From Thiogranum sp. (GTDB taxonomy: Bacteria > Pseudomonadota > Gammaproteobacteria > DSM-19610): 36,789 nucleotides of DNA. The notes beneath the pieces are model-generated. The model saw nothing but the letters and a program-made list of their open reading frames with translations, searched no databases and was not told the origin of the DNA. Below, one piece after another: positions 16,013-26,093 of the stretch. Both the position numbers and the translations under genes were made by a program. Position 1 is the stretch's first letter. The number at the start of each line of letters is the position of its first letter. The stretch is from assembly GCA_030148915.1 (NCBI GenBank), contig JASBSN010000056.1, positions 1-36,789 of the forward strand, written 5' to 3'.

Positions 16013-16627
16013 TTAATCCACCGCCGCCCAAAAGTACCAACTAGCCACGCTGCGCCAGGGCCGCCAACTTTCAGCCAGCGCCAGGTAGTGCTCATCGGCA
16101 GCAGTGGCAGGCAGGTCGTGCGCCAAGCGAATGGATTTCTTCAGCGCGAGATCTCCCAGCGGCAAAATATCCAGATGACCGAAGGAAAATATCAGCAGCA
16201 TGTCGGCCGTCCAGCGACCGACGCCCGGCAGGGCCATGAGCGCTTCGGCGGCAGCGTCGTCATCGAGTACTTCGAGCGCGTGCAGATCGAGCGCGCCGGT
16301 TCTGACCTGCCTGGCGGCCTCGCGAATATAACGCACCTTGGCGCCGCTCAGACCGCACTGACGCAGGCTGCTGTCGCGCACCCTGAACAGGTGTCGGGGC
16401 TCGATAATCTCGGTCTTCAACCGTTTCAGCAGCCGTTGTTGAATACTCAATGCCGCCTTGACTGACAACTGCTGGTTGATAATCGCCCACACCAGGGTAT
16501 GAAAGTGCGGCGCCGGCGCGTGCATCAGCGTGCAGGGCCCGTGTTTGTCGATCAGCCGACCCAGCACAGGGTCGGCACGGCGCAGGTGACGTTCAGCGCT
16601 GTGGATGCGGCGCGTCAGGTCTATCAC
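16013..16627 (-). CDS. alkA: DNA-3-methyladenine glycosylase II (HhH-GPD family)
   Basis: Base-excision repair glycosylase that removes alkylated purines. The 204-residue protein is the compact AlkA/MAG type without the N-terminal TBP-like domain of E. coli AlkA. The helix-hairpin-helix is LMALPGVGRWTADML (about 130-144), and the catalytic aspartate is Asp159 in LPLGDLALKK. The family motif AIINQQLSVKAA is near 49-60. The start is GTG 16627 with a poor ribosome binding site, 43 bases behind ligA. It is probably read with ligA and serves repair. The gene symbol rests on family level only. Confidence 0.85.
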   Translation of the reverse strand: MIDLTRRIHSAERHLRRADPVLGRLIDKHGPCTLMHAPAPHFHTLVWAIINQQLSVKAALSIQQRLLKRLKTEIIEPRHLFRVRDSSLRQCGLSGAKVRYIREAARQVRTGALDLHALEVLDDDAAAEALMALPGVGRWTADMLLIFSFGHLDILPLGDLALKKSIRLAHDLPATAADEHYLALAESWRPWRSVASWYFWAAVD

Positions 16628-16670
16628 ACGGGCGCCCAGCGTGGCTCGCGGCGGCGCATCGGGATACGGC

Positions 16671-18689
<2,019 letters not shown>

Positions 18690-19358
18690 TCAGGCCGGCA
18701 GGGGTACCCGCAGGCGCGAGCGGGCGAGGACTTCGCGTTTTTGCATCAGCGCCTGATGGGTCACCACGCAGCGTTTGTGATCGTGCAGCTGGCCGCCCAG
18801 TTCCACGGCCAGGCGTTCGGCGGTGTGGACGAAATCATCGAACGCCTGCAAACCGTCGATCGGTGCCGGCAGCTCTAAAAACAAGGTAATGCCGGCGGTC
18901 TCGAAACCGTCCAGGTCACCATTGCCGAAATCCCCCGGTTTGTACAGATTGGCGACACCGAACACCGACACATCGCTGCCGGCCTGGCGCAGTATCCGGT
19001 GAAAAATCGCTTTATCGCCGTAGCACAGTTTGTTGTTGGCAAAGGCTCTGGCAAGCGCTTCACCCGGAAAGACCTCCCCTGCGGCGGCGATCACCGAAAT
19101 CACCACCAGCTCTTCCATCTCTATGGCCGCGGCGGGCGCAGCGACAGCCGACTGATCGCTCATCGTCTGCTGCATACGTTCCAGTTCGCGTTCGATCAGG
19201 GCATCGCCGGGGGTGTCGTCATCGGCTTGCTGGCGCAGCGCCGAGGCGGCGGCGCGCCGGTTGGGAAGCTTCCGTTCACCCTGAAACCGGCCCCACGCAT
19301 AAACGCCGGCGATCACCACCACGCCGATAAGCAAGAGAATCAGACGCAGGTAGTCCAT
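18690..19358 (-). CDS. zipA: Cell division protein ZipA
   Basis: Inner-membrane anchor that binds FtsZ and tethers the Z ring. The 222-residue protein has the bitopic layout: an N-terminal membrane segment (residues 4-22, LRLILLLIGVVVIAGVYAW), a short Gln/Ala-rich linker, and a C-terminal FtsZ-binding domain from about residue 80 (EELVVISVIAAAGEVFPGE, then FHRILRQ and VFGVANLYKPGDF). The linker is much shorter than in E. coli ZipA (328 residues), so the reach into the cytoplasm is reduced. It lies 18 bases after smc. Confidence 0.9.
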   Translation of the reverse strand: MDYLRLILLLIGVVVIAGVYAWGRFQGERKLPNRRAAASALRQQADDDTPGDALIERELERMQQTMSDQSAVAAPAAAIEMEELVVISVIAAAGEVFPGEALARAFANNKLCYGDKAIFHRILRQAGSDVSVFGVANLYKPGDFGNGDLDGFETAGITLFLELPAPIDGLQAFDDFVHTAERLAVELGGQLHDHKRCVVTHQALMQKREVLARSRLRVPLPA

Positions 19359-19376
19359 ACCCGGCCCCTTATGGCA

Positions 19377-22300
19377 TCACACAGCCGCAAGCTGTACCGC
19401 TTCATCGACGTCCACCGCCACCAGTCGCGACACCCCCGGTTCGTGCATGGTCACACCGGTCAGTTGGTTGGCCAGATCCATAGTAATCTTGTTGTGGGTA
19501 ATGAACACGAACTGCACGCGTTCGGACATCTCCCGTACCATGTCGCAAAAGCGCCCGACATTGGCATCGTCGAGCGGCGCATCCACTTCGTCGAGCAGGC
19601 AAAACGGCGAGGGGTTGAGTTCAAAAATAGAGAACACCAGCGCCACCGCGGTCAAGGCCTTTTCACCACCGGAGAGCAAGTGGATCGTGCTGTTACGCTT
19701 GCCGGGGGGGCGCGCCATGATGGTCACACCGGTGTCGAGCAAATCCTCGCCGGTCATCTCCAGATAGGCGTGGCCGCCGCCGAATAAACGTGGGAACATC
19801 GCCTGCAGGCCGCTGTTGACCTTGTCAAAGGTCTCTTTGAAGCGGGTGCGTGTCTCGCGGTCGATTTTGCGGATCGCGTCTTCCAGCGTTGCCAGCGCCG
19901 AACTGATATCCTCGTACTGCGCGTCGAGATAGCGTTTGCGCTCGGATTGTTCTTCTAACTCTCCGATGGCCGCCAGATTGATGGGCCCGAGGCGTTGGAT
20001 GCGCCCACTCAGGCTTTCCGCCTGCTCTTCCCAACTCTCCAGAGTCGCATCGGCGGCAAGTTCCTCGACCAGCGTCGCCAGTTCGAAACCGCTGCCGGCT
20101 ATCTGCTCCAGCAGTGTTTCACCGCGCACCTTGATTTCCTGCCAGGCCAGTTTCTCGTTGGACAGCGCTTCGCGCAGTTGCTGAGTCTCCTGCTCCTTAC
20201 GGTGTCGCTGCTGTTCGTTTTCGCGCAGCTCGTGTTCGAGCGTCTCGACCTTGCGGCGTTCCTCGCTCAACTCGCCTTCCACGGCAAGACGGCTCTGCAA
20301 CTGGGTGGCCAGTTCACTCTCCTGAGCCTGTAACGGTGCCTCGGCCTCGCTCAGCGTGCGGCGCAGTTCGTCGCGGCGCTGCTGCAAGCGCTCGAGCTGT
20401 ACGCGCATGCGTTGCAGATTCTGCGCAGTGGTTTCCTGTTCGGTATGCCAGGTCTGATACTGCAGCTCCAGCTGATGGGCGCGGTCGCGATCCACCTGGG
20501 CCTGCCGGCGCGCGGACTCCAAGGTAGCGCGCAGCGCGTCGCGTTCCGAGGTGCGCTGATCGCGCTCGTCGGCGAGTGTTTCGAGCAGACCCAGCGCCTG
20601 GTGCAGCACACCGCGGGCGCCCTCGACGCTGCGGGTGTCCGCATCCTGCTGGGTGGCGATCTCGGCGGCCTCGCGCTGTAACGCCTCGCCACGCTTGTCG
20701 ATCTGTTCGAGCCGGGTACGGCGCGCCTCCAGCTGGGCGCGGACCTCGCTGAACTGGCGGTGTGCCTGATTGGCTTCCTGTTGCAGGGCGTCGTAGCGCT
20801 CTTCACCCTGCTGCAGTTCGGAACGGGCGGCTTCCAGAGTTTCCTCCAGTTGAGCAACAGATTCTTTATTTACTTTAAGTTTGTTTTCTATTTCATTGAT
20901 TTCCTTCTCTCTTTCGAGAATCCCGCTGCCCGCATTCTGGTCCCGCGCCACGCGCACCCAACCACGGCCGATCCACACGCCATCGCGCGTGATCACCGTC
21001 TCGTGTGCCGCCAGGCGATCGCGTAACTGCAACGCCTCGCGCAGCGAATCCGCCGCATAGACACCGGCCAGCAACCCTTCGAGCGACCATGCGGCGCGCA
21101 CTTTGCTCAACAGCGGCACGGCCAGAGAAGTCTCCCCGACAGCCGCACCGGCGCGGTTGTCCATCACTGTCAAGGCGCCTTCGTCGAACGCCGCCAGCGC
21201 CTCGGCGTAGCGCTCAATGTCGTCAACACACACCGCCTCCAGATTGTGGCCCAGCGCGGTTTCCACCGCGCGCTCCCAGCCGCTGTCCACCTCAAGCTGC
21301 TTGGCCAGACGCGGAGCATCGGCCAATTGCTGGCCGTTCAGCCAGTCCACCACCGCGCCCTGCCCTTCGCCGAGGGCGGCCTGCTGCAACGCCTGCAGAG
21401 AGGCCAGGCGGCCGCTCAGCGACTGTTGCCGGTTGTGTTGTTCATGCACCTGTTGCTGATGGCTGCGGTTCGACTGGCGCAGCTGTTCAATGCGTTCGCG
21501 CAACTGCTCGAGTTGTGCCTGCAGCTGTTCACTGTGCTGCTGGCGCTCCCCGGACTGTTTCTCCAGGTCGGCGATTTCGCTTTCCAGCGCCGCACCGTTG
21601 AGTTGTGACTGCTCCTGCTCGATACGCTGCGATCGCTGGCGCAGTTGATCGAGCTGACGCTCGAGGTGATCGATGCGCGTGCGCTCCACCTGCGCGGTCT
21701 GCGAGGACTCATTGGTGCGGGCGTTAAGGGTATCCCACTGCGTCTGCCAGGCCTGCATCGCCGCCTCGGCCGCATCGTGCGCTTCGCGCGAGCCCTGGGC
21801 TTCGGTCTTTGCCGCCTCGTGTTGCGGAGCGTTGGTGCTCAGCTCTTGCGCCAGCTTTTCGAGACGCTGCGTATCGACGCGGATGTGCGCCTGGACTTCG
21901 TTCCAGCCCTGCTCGGTCTTTTCCAACTCCTCGCTCTGCGCCTGCCGCGACTGTTTGGCGTGCTGAATCGCCTGCTCGATACGCGCGACTTCCGCGCCCA
22001 GCGCGTAGAAGCGGCCCTGCACCGCATTGAACCGATCGGCCTGTTCGGTGTGCGCGGCGCGGCCTTTCTCCAGCGCGGCTTCCACCGCGCGCAGCGCGGC
22101 CGTCGCCGCCTCCAGGCCGGTCTCCTGCTCCTGGATGCGTGCGCGCCGGTCGGCGCTCTCTTCGTGCAGCTTCTGATAGCGCAGGGTGAGCAGTTCGGCG
22201 CGCACCCGGCGTTCCTGATCGCGCAGCTCCTTGAACCGTTCGGCGCTGCGCGCCTGGCGCTTCAGTTTCTCAAGTTGCTTATCAATTTCTTCTTGTAAGT

Positions 22301-22886
22301 CTTTTAATCGTGACAAGTTTTCCTGAGTATGACGAATACGGTTTTCGGTCTCCCTGCGGCGTTCTTTGTACTTCGATATACCCGCCGCCTCTTCGAAAAA
22401 GGTGCGCAGATCTTCCGGGCGCGCTTCGATCAGCCGCGAGATCATGCCCTGTTCAATGATTGCGTAGCTGCGCGGCCCCAAACCGGTACCGAGAAAAATG
22501 TCGGTGATGTCACGACGTCGGCAGCGGGTGCCGTTGAGAAAATAGGCCGACTGGCCGTCGCGTGCCACCTGACGGCGTAAGGCGATCTCGCTGTAATTGG
22601 CGTACTGACCGCCGATCGCGCCGTCGGCGTTTTCGAAGACCAACTCGACCGAGGCTTGGGCGACGGGTTTACGCGAGGTGGAGCCGTTGAAAATAACGTC
22701 TGCCATGGAGTCGCCACGCAGGTGCTTGGCGGAGCTTTCCCCCATGACCCAGCGCACCGCATCGATGACATTGGATTTGCCGCAACCGTTCGGCCCGACC
22801 ACCCCGGTCAACGAGGACGGGAAATGCACGGTAGTGGGGTCGACGAAAGACTTGAAACCGGAAAGTTTGAGCTTGCTGAGCCGCAT
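19377..22886 (-). CDS. smc: Chromosome partition ATPase SMC
   Basis: Condensin-type ATPase that organises the chromosome. I start it at ATG 22886 (1169 residues), which gives the family N-terminus MRLSKLKLSGFKSF; a GTG at 22964 would add 26 unrelated residues. The head has Walker A GPNGCGKSN (31-39), and the C-terminal head has LLSGGEKALTAVAL and Walker B FCLLDEVDAPLDD. Two long Gln/Glu/Arg-rich coiled coils flank a hinge near residues 510-660. Two stretches are AT-rich against the gene's average: about 20850-20925 (after the hinge) and 22262-22375 (start of the N-terminal coil). Confidence 0.96.
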   Translation of the reverse strand: MRLSKLKLSGFKSFVDPTTVHFPSSLTGVVGPNGCGKSNVIDAVRWVMGESSAKHLRGDSMADVIFNGSTSRKPVAQASVELVFENADGAIGGQYANYSEIALRRQVARDGQSAYFLNGTRCRRRDITDIFLGTGLGPRSYAIIEQGMISRLIEARPEDLRTFFEEAAGISKYKERRRETENRIRHTQENLSRLKDLQEEIDKQLEKLKRQARSAERFKELRDQERRVRAELLTLRYQKLHEESADRRARIQEQETGLEAATAALRAVEAALEKGRAAHTEQADRFNAVQGRFYALGAEVARIEQAIQHAKQSRQAQSEELEKTEQGWNEVQAHIRVDTQRLEKLAQELSTNAPQHEAAKTEAQGSREAHDAAEAAMQAWQTQWDTLNARTNESSQTAQVERTRIDHLERQLDQLRQRSQRIEQEQSQLNGAALESEIADLEKQSGERQQHSEQLQAQLEQLRERIEQLRQSNRSHQQQVHEQHNRQQSLSGRLASLQALQQAALGEGQGAVVDWLNGQQLADAPRLAKQLEVDSGWERAVETALGHNLEAVCVDDIERYAEALAAFDEGALTVMDNRAGAAVGETSLAVPLLSKVRAAWSLEGLLAGVYAADSLREALQLRDRLAAHETVITRDGVWIGRGWVRVARDQNAGSGILEREKEINEIENKLKVNKESVAQLEETLEAARSELQQGEERYDALQQEANQAHRQFSEVRAQLEARRTRLEQIDKRGEALQREAAEIATQQDADTRSVEGARGVLHQALGLLETLADERDQRTSERDALRATLESARRQAQVDRDRAHQLELQYQTWHTEQETTAQNLQRMRVQLERLQQRRDELRRTLSEAEAPLQAQESELATQLQSRLAVEGELSEERRKVETLEHELRENEQQRHRKEQETQQLREALSNEKLAWQEIKVRGETLLEQIAGSGFELATLVEELAADATLESWEEQAESLSGRIQRLGPINLAAIGELEEQSERKRYLDAQYEDISSALATLEDAIRKIDRETRTRFKETFDKVNSGLQAMFPRLFGGGHAYLEMTGEDLLDTGVTIMARPPGKRNSTIHLLSGGEKALTAVALVFSIFELNPSPFCLLDEVDAPLDDANVGRFCDMVREMSERVQFVFITHNKITMDLANQLTGVTMHEPGVSRLVAVDVDEAVQLAAV

Positions 22887-23076
22887 TGGCGAAAGATACC
22901 GGGACGCAACAGCGCTGACAAGCTCGGGCAGCGCGGGGAGACCGATTGAGGCTTTTTTAACCACACGCCCCGACCCGCTTTACCGCCACGAGCTGTAGTG
23001 GTTTCTACCTTTTTCCGGCAACTGTTTCTTACCCTGTGACTTGTGTTGTTTGACGCCCCTGCGGTATCTTGCCCGC

Positions 23077-23466
23077 ATGCCGACGCAGCCCAGTGAAGCC
23101 CTAGACACTTTCGACAATCCGCACCCCGGACGCGAGTACACCATCCGCATCCGGATGCCGGAATTTACCTGCCTGTGCCCGAAGACCGGTCAGCCGGATT
23201 TCGCCGACCTCGACCTCGAATATGTGCCGGCCGCCCGCTGTGTGGAGCTCAAGTCGCTGAAATTGTATATCTGGTCGTTCCGCGATCAGGGCGCGTTTCA
23301 CGAAGATGTCACCAACCGCATCCTCGACCGGCTGGTGGCGGTATGCGAACCGCGCTTTATGCGCCTGAAGGCACAGTTCAATGTGCGCGGCGGCGTGTAT
23401 ACCACGGTGGTGGCGGAGCACCGCGCCCCGGGCTGGCGTGCGCCAGAGAAGGTCGAACTGCCTTGA
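23077..23466 (+). CDS. queF: NADPH-dependent preQ0 reductase (unimodular QueF)
   Basis: Reduces 7-cyano-7-deazaguanine to preQ1 in queuosine tRNA modification. The start at ATG 23077 (129 residues) drops a doubtful TTG extension. The active-site stretch is [16 protein letters not shown], with nucleophile Cys34 and Asp41, followed by the QueF motif ELKSLKLY. This is the short, single-domain form known from Bacillus, not the bimodular E. coli form. It is divergent from smc (190-base shared upstream region) and convergent with motB. Confidence 0.93.
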   Translation: MPTQPSEALDTFDNPHPGREYTIRIRMPEFTCLCPKTGQPDFADLDLEYVPAARCVELKSLKLYIWSFRDQGAFHEDVTNRILDRLVAVCEPRFMRLKAQFNVRGGVYTTVVAEHRAPGWRAPEKVELP

Positions 23467-23494
23467 TCGCGGCCCGAGAGCCGGGCGTCGCGGC

Positions 23495-24709
23495 TTAACG
23501 CCCCTGTTCAACCTGAAGCACAAAGGTGACACGGCGGTTTTTCGCCCGCGCCTCGCGCGTCAGATTATCCACCCGCGGGCGTGTAGCGCCGTAGCCGATG
23601 GCGCGCAACCGATCGCTCGCCACCCCTTGTTCGATGAGTTTACGCGTGACCAGCGCCGCACGTGCCGCGGAGAGTTCCCAGTTCGACGGATACTGCGCGG
23701 TGTGAATCGGCACATTGTCGGTATGCCCTTCTACTGAAACGTGATACGGCAGCGTCTTTAGTATCGCCGCCAGTTGCTGCAACAGTTCCACACCCTGTGA
23801 AGAGAGCGCCGCACTGGCGGGGGTGAAGAGGATACTGTCACTGATTTCCAGATTAACCGCGCCGGGTCGCACCAAAACGTCAACGCCTGCGCCCAGTGCG
23901 CTGTCGTTCAACCGCTGTCGTAGCGTTTCGGCCGCCTGGCGCGTGACAACTTTCTCCCCGGCGATCGGCGCCACCGCAAGGTCTGGGGGCGACGGCTCGG
24001 CAACAGCCGAATGCGCGGGCGAGGGCGCCGCCGTCGGCGTCTCGATGCGCACTACCCCATCCGCGGGCACCTGCAGCGAAGGCAGCGGTTCGCTCGGCTG
24101 CGGCACGTTGGCGACGAGCGACGGCGAAGCGCTGGCGAGGACGTCGACGTCCCAGTTGGAGGTTCCGGCGGCCAGCGCGGCGGCGTCGACTTCATCATGA
24201 GCTGCCACGGTGGCCTGTCTCGTCTTGGCGTGCTCGGCACCCATGGAGGTTCCGGGCTTCGCCGTCGCCTGACGCTCGATGTCAGGCGCGGCGAACGACG
24301 ATCGCACCGTACTACGGTCGATAGCCGGTGTGTCGCCGGGAGCGACCGCGCCGCCCAGGCCAGCGGTGGGTATCAGGCCCGCACCGCTCATGGCGAATCC
24401 CGGCGCAGCGGCTTCGGCAGGACCGAGAGATCCGCCGATACCGCCGAGCAGCGTGAAATTCTCCGCGGCAGACTGTTCCACCAGCGGCATTTTGTCACCC
24501 GTTTCCGGCGCCCCGCGGTCCTGGATGGCCAGCAGTAGCACGAACAGGGTCAGTAACAGTGCGAGAATATCAATGAAGCTGAGTAGCCAGGTCTCCTGGC
24601 GCGCCTGAGAGTGCTCACCGTCCGTCTCCCAAATCAGGCTGAACACATCCGGAGGACCGCCGTCAGCGTCCACCCTGGGAGCCAGATGACTGACCGCGGC
24701 GTAGTTCAA
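23495..24709 (-). CDS. motB: MotB-like stator protein with long Ala/Pro linker
   Basis: Peptidoglycan-binding half of a MotA/MotB-type ion-driven stator. A cytoplasmic N-terminus is followed by one membrane helix, TWLLSFIDILALLLTLFVLL, with Asp47 in the place of the ion-carrying Asp32 of E. coli MotB. The C-terminal OmpA/MotB domain (about 280-400) has VEGHTDNVPI and NWELSAARA. Between them lies a linker of about 210 residues rich in Ala, Pro, Ser and Gly. At 404 residues it is about 100 longer than E. coli MotB. It starts 13 bases after motA. No flagellar genes are nearby, so use in another energised system is possible. Confidence 0.85.
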   Translation of the reverse strand: MNYAAVSHLAPRVDADGGPPDVFSLIWETDGEHSQARQETWLLSFIDILALLLTLFVLLLAIQDRGAPETGDKMPLVEQSAAENFTLLGGIGGSLGPAEAAAPGFAMSGAGLIPTAGLGGAVAPGDTPAIDRSTVRSSFAAPDIERQATAKPGTSMGAEHAKTRQATVAAHDEVDAAALAAGTSNWDVDVLASASPSLVANVPQPSEPLPSLQVPADGVVRIETPTAAPSPAHSAVAEPSPPDLAVAPIAGEKVVTRQAAETLRQRLNDSALGAGVDVLVRPGAVNLEISDSILFTPASAALSSQGVELLQQLAAILKTLPYHVSVEGHTDNVPIHTAQYPSNWELSAARAALVTRKLIEQGVASDRLRAIGYGATRPRVDNLTREARAKNRRVTFVLQVEQGR

Positions 24710-24722
24710 ACCCAGCGACTCC

Positions 24723-25520
24723 TCAGGCCTTGACCAGCGTCAGTGGCGCCGAGACGGGGCTCTGAACCTGACACTGCGCCAGACAGGTATCCAGCGCTTC
24801 TTTGATCAGCGTGGGATGACGTTTCTGCTGAATCTGCAGCACACCCTCCATCAGCGAACTCATCTGCATCAGGCGCTGCGCGGTGCGCCGTTCCATTTTG
24901 ATCGCCAACGGCTTGAACAGCAGGTTCGAGGCGACTATCCCGTACACGGTAGTCACCATCGCGAAGGCCATCGAAGTACCGATCTGACTGAGACCGGCAT
25001 CGCCAATACCCGAGAGCATATGCACCAGCCCGAACAGCGTACCGAGCATGCCGAAGGCCGGCGCAAACGCCGCCATGGTATAGAGTATCTGCGTTTGCGA
25101 GCTCTCCCGGGCGCGCAGGCCGGCGACGCGCCACTGCAATGAGCGGCTCAAGTCTTCCAGGCTGCACCCTTCAATCACTTGGCGTAATCCGGCGACGACA
25201 AAGGGATTGCTGATCTCGCCCAGCGCATGCTCGGCGGCGCGCGGACTGGCGAAGCGGTGTTTCTGCGCAAACGCCAGCAACTGGGCGATATCCCGCTCCA
25301 CCTGCCCGCTGTCGGCACGGAACAGTTGCGGCACGCTGTGCCCCAGCCTGCGCACCTCGCTCAGCGGTCGACTCAAGAGTGTCGCGGCCAGGGTGCCCCC
25401 GAATACCACCACCAGCCCCGGAAGACTGAAAAACGCACCCACGCCGTTGGGTGCCAGCGCCAGCATGCCGGCGACCAGCAACAGCGCACCTATCAGACTG
25501 ATTAGCACCGACCGTTTCAT
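24723..25520 (-). CDS. motA: MotA/PomA-like stator proton channel subunit
   Basis: Membrane subunit of the ion channel that works with the MotB-like protein downstream. I choose ATG 25520 (265 residues, MKRSVLISLIG) because GGGAG lies seven bases upstream; an ATG 24 bases earlier has none. Four membrane segments are visible, the last pair around AAFAPAFGMLGTLFGLVHML and MAFAMVTTVYGIVASNLLF, the region that carries the conserved channel prolines. The cytoplasmic loop between segments 2 and 3 holds the charged part. Length and layout are closer to PomA/MotP than to E. coli MotA (295). Confidence 0.88.
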   Translation of the reverse strand: MKRSVLISLIGALLLVAGMLALAPNGVGAFFSLPGLVVVFGGTLAATLLSRPLSEVRRLGHSVPQLFRADSGQVERDIAQLLAFAQKHRFASPRAAEHALGEISNPFVVAGLRQVIEGCSLEDLSRSLQWRVAGLRARESSQTQILYTMAAFAPAFGMLGTLFGLVHMLSGIGDAGLSQIGTSMAFAMVTTVYGIVASNLLFKPLAIKMERRTAQRLMQMSSLMEGVLQIQQKRHPTLIKEALDTCLAQCQVQSPVSAPLTLVKA

Positions 25521-25747
25521 AGACACTCCCAAAAATTGATTCATTCGTTGCCCGGTCTATACAAGTTCCGTTCCCGCCTGCGCAAGCGCAGAGTAAGCTC
25601 CTGTTTTGGCGTCGATTGATCGTCAGAGGCTGCTTATCAGGCCGGCGCCGTCAGCGGAAATTGCCGCCGTCGGCGGCAAATCCTTGCCGCCCGGTAGAGG
25701 TACGCCATGAATACGCGGCTAATCGAAGCTACACCCTGTCGCTCAAA

Positions 25748-25832
25748 GCGGGTTTCCTCCGGGCCGGGGTTTTTGGTGCATGTACCGCTTGCGGTACCCT
25801 AAGCCAAAAACCCCGGCCCGGAGGAAACCCGC
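25748..25832 (-). repeat. Nested palindromic element, copy 3 (class A, reverse)
   Basis: The 29-nt arms 25748-25776 (GCGGGTTTCCTCC..., ending TTTTTGG) and 25804-25832 pair perfectly, 29 of 29. The 27-nt centre (25777-25803), read on the minus strand, is CTTAGGG, inner hairpin TACCGC-AA-GCGGTA, then CATGCA. The arms differ from copy 2 at 8 positions; seven of these are changed on both sides so that pairing is kept. The same CGCCTGCACCG follows both class A copies. Confidence 0.94.
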
Positions 25833-25887
25833 CTGCACCGAGCTCAGAGGGTTCGCGCACCAAGACTTCCTGTGGCTTCGAGTCTGG

Positions 25888-25936
25888 GGTTCGGTAGCTC
25901 CGGTCCGAGGTTCGGTGACTCCGGTCCGAGGTTCGG
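25888..25936 (+). repeat. 21-bp tandem repeat, 2.3 units
   Basis: Units at 25888-25908 (GGTTCGGTAGCTC, then CGGTCCGA) and 25909-25929 (GGTTCGGTGACTC, then CGGTCCGA) differ at two adjacent bases. A third partial unit, GGTTCGG, runs into the left arm of copy 4. The repeat therefore contains the left boundary of the palindromic element (GTCCGAGGT, also found before copy 1). Confidence 0.85.
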
Positions 25937-26010
25937 CCGGGCAGGCCCACGATGGCGTAGGGTGCCGCGAGCGGCACATGCACCATCGAGGGCCTGCCCG
26001 GCCGAACCTC
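25928..26010 (+). repeat. Nested palindromic element, copy 4 (class B, forward)
   Basis: The 28-nt arms 25928-25955 (GAGGTTCGGCCGGG..., ending ACGATGG) and 25983-26010 pair at 27 of 28 positions. The 27-nt centre (25956-25982) is CGTAGGG, inner hairpin TGCCGC-GA-GCGGCA, then CATGCA. The arms are about 75 percent identical to copy 1, with five positions changed on both strands so that pairing is kept. Confidence 0.94.
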
Positions 26011-26093
26011 TGGATTTACGGGTGTCTAAACCTTAGGGTTGTCAGAGGTCTGATCTACTGGAACGTAAGTCGCCATAGGAGCAATTACCACGT

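Larger units (their letters stand above)
25521..26093. other. 573-base divergent intergenic region with repeats
   Basis: No gene is supported here; the ORFs that cross it run through palindromes. It holds the upstream regions of motA and of the FGGY kinase gene. A perfect 8-bp hairpin lies at 25661-25679 (TTGCCGCC, loop GTC, GGCGGCAA). Then come two nested palindromic elements and a 21-bp tandem repeat, listed separately. The last 80 bases before the kinase gene are AT-richer and probably hold its promoter, but I cannot fix the hexamers. Confidence 0.7.

Noticed and set aside
25888-25936. Possible CRISPR array
   Set aside because: The 21-bp units are directly adjacent, with no spacers, and only 2.3 are present.
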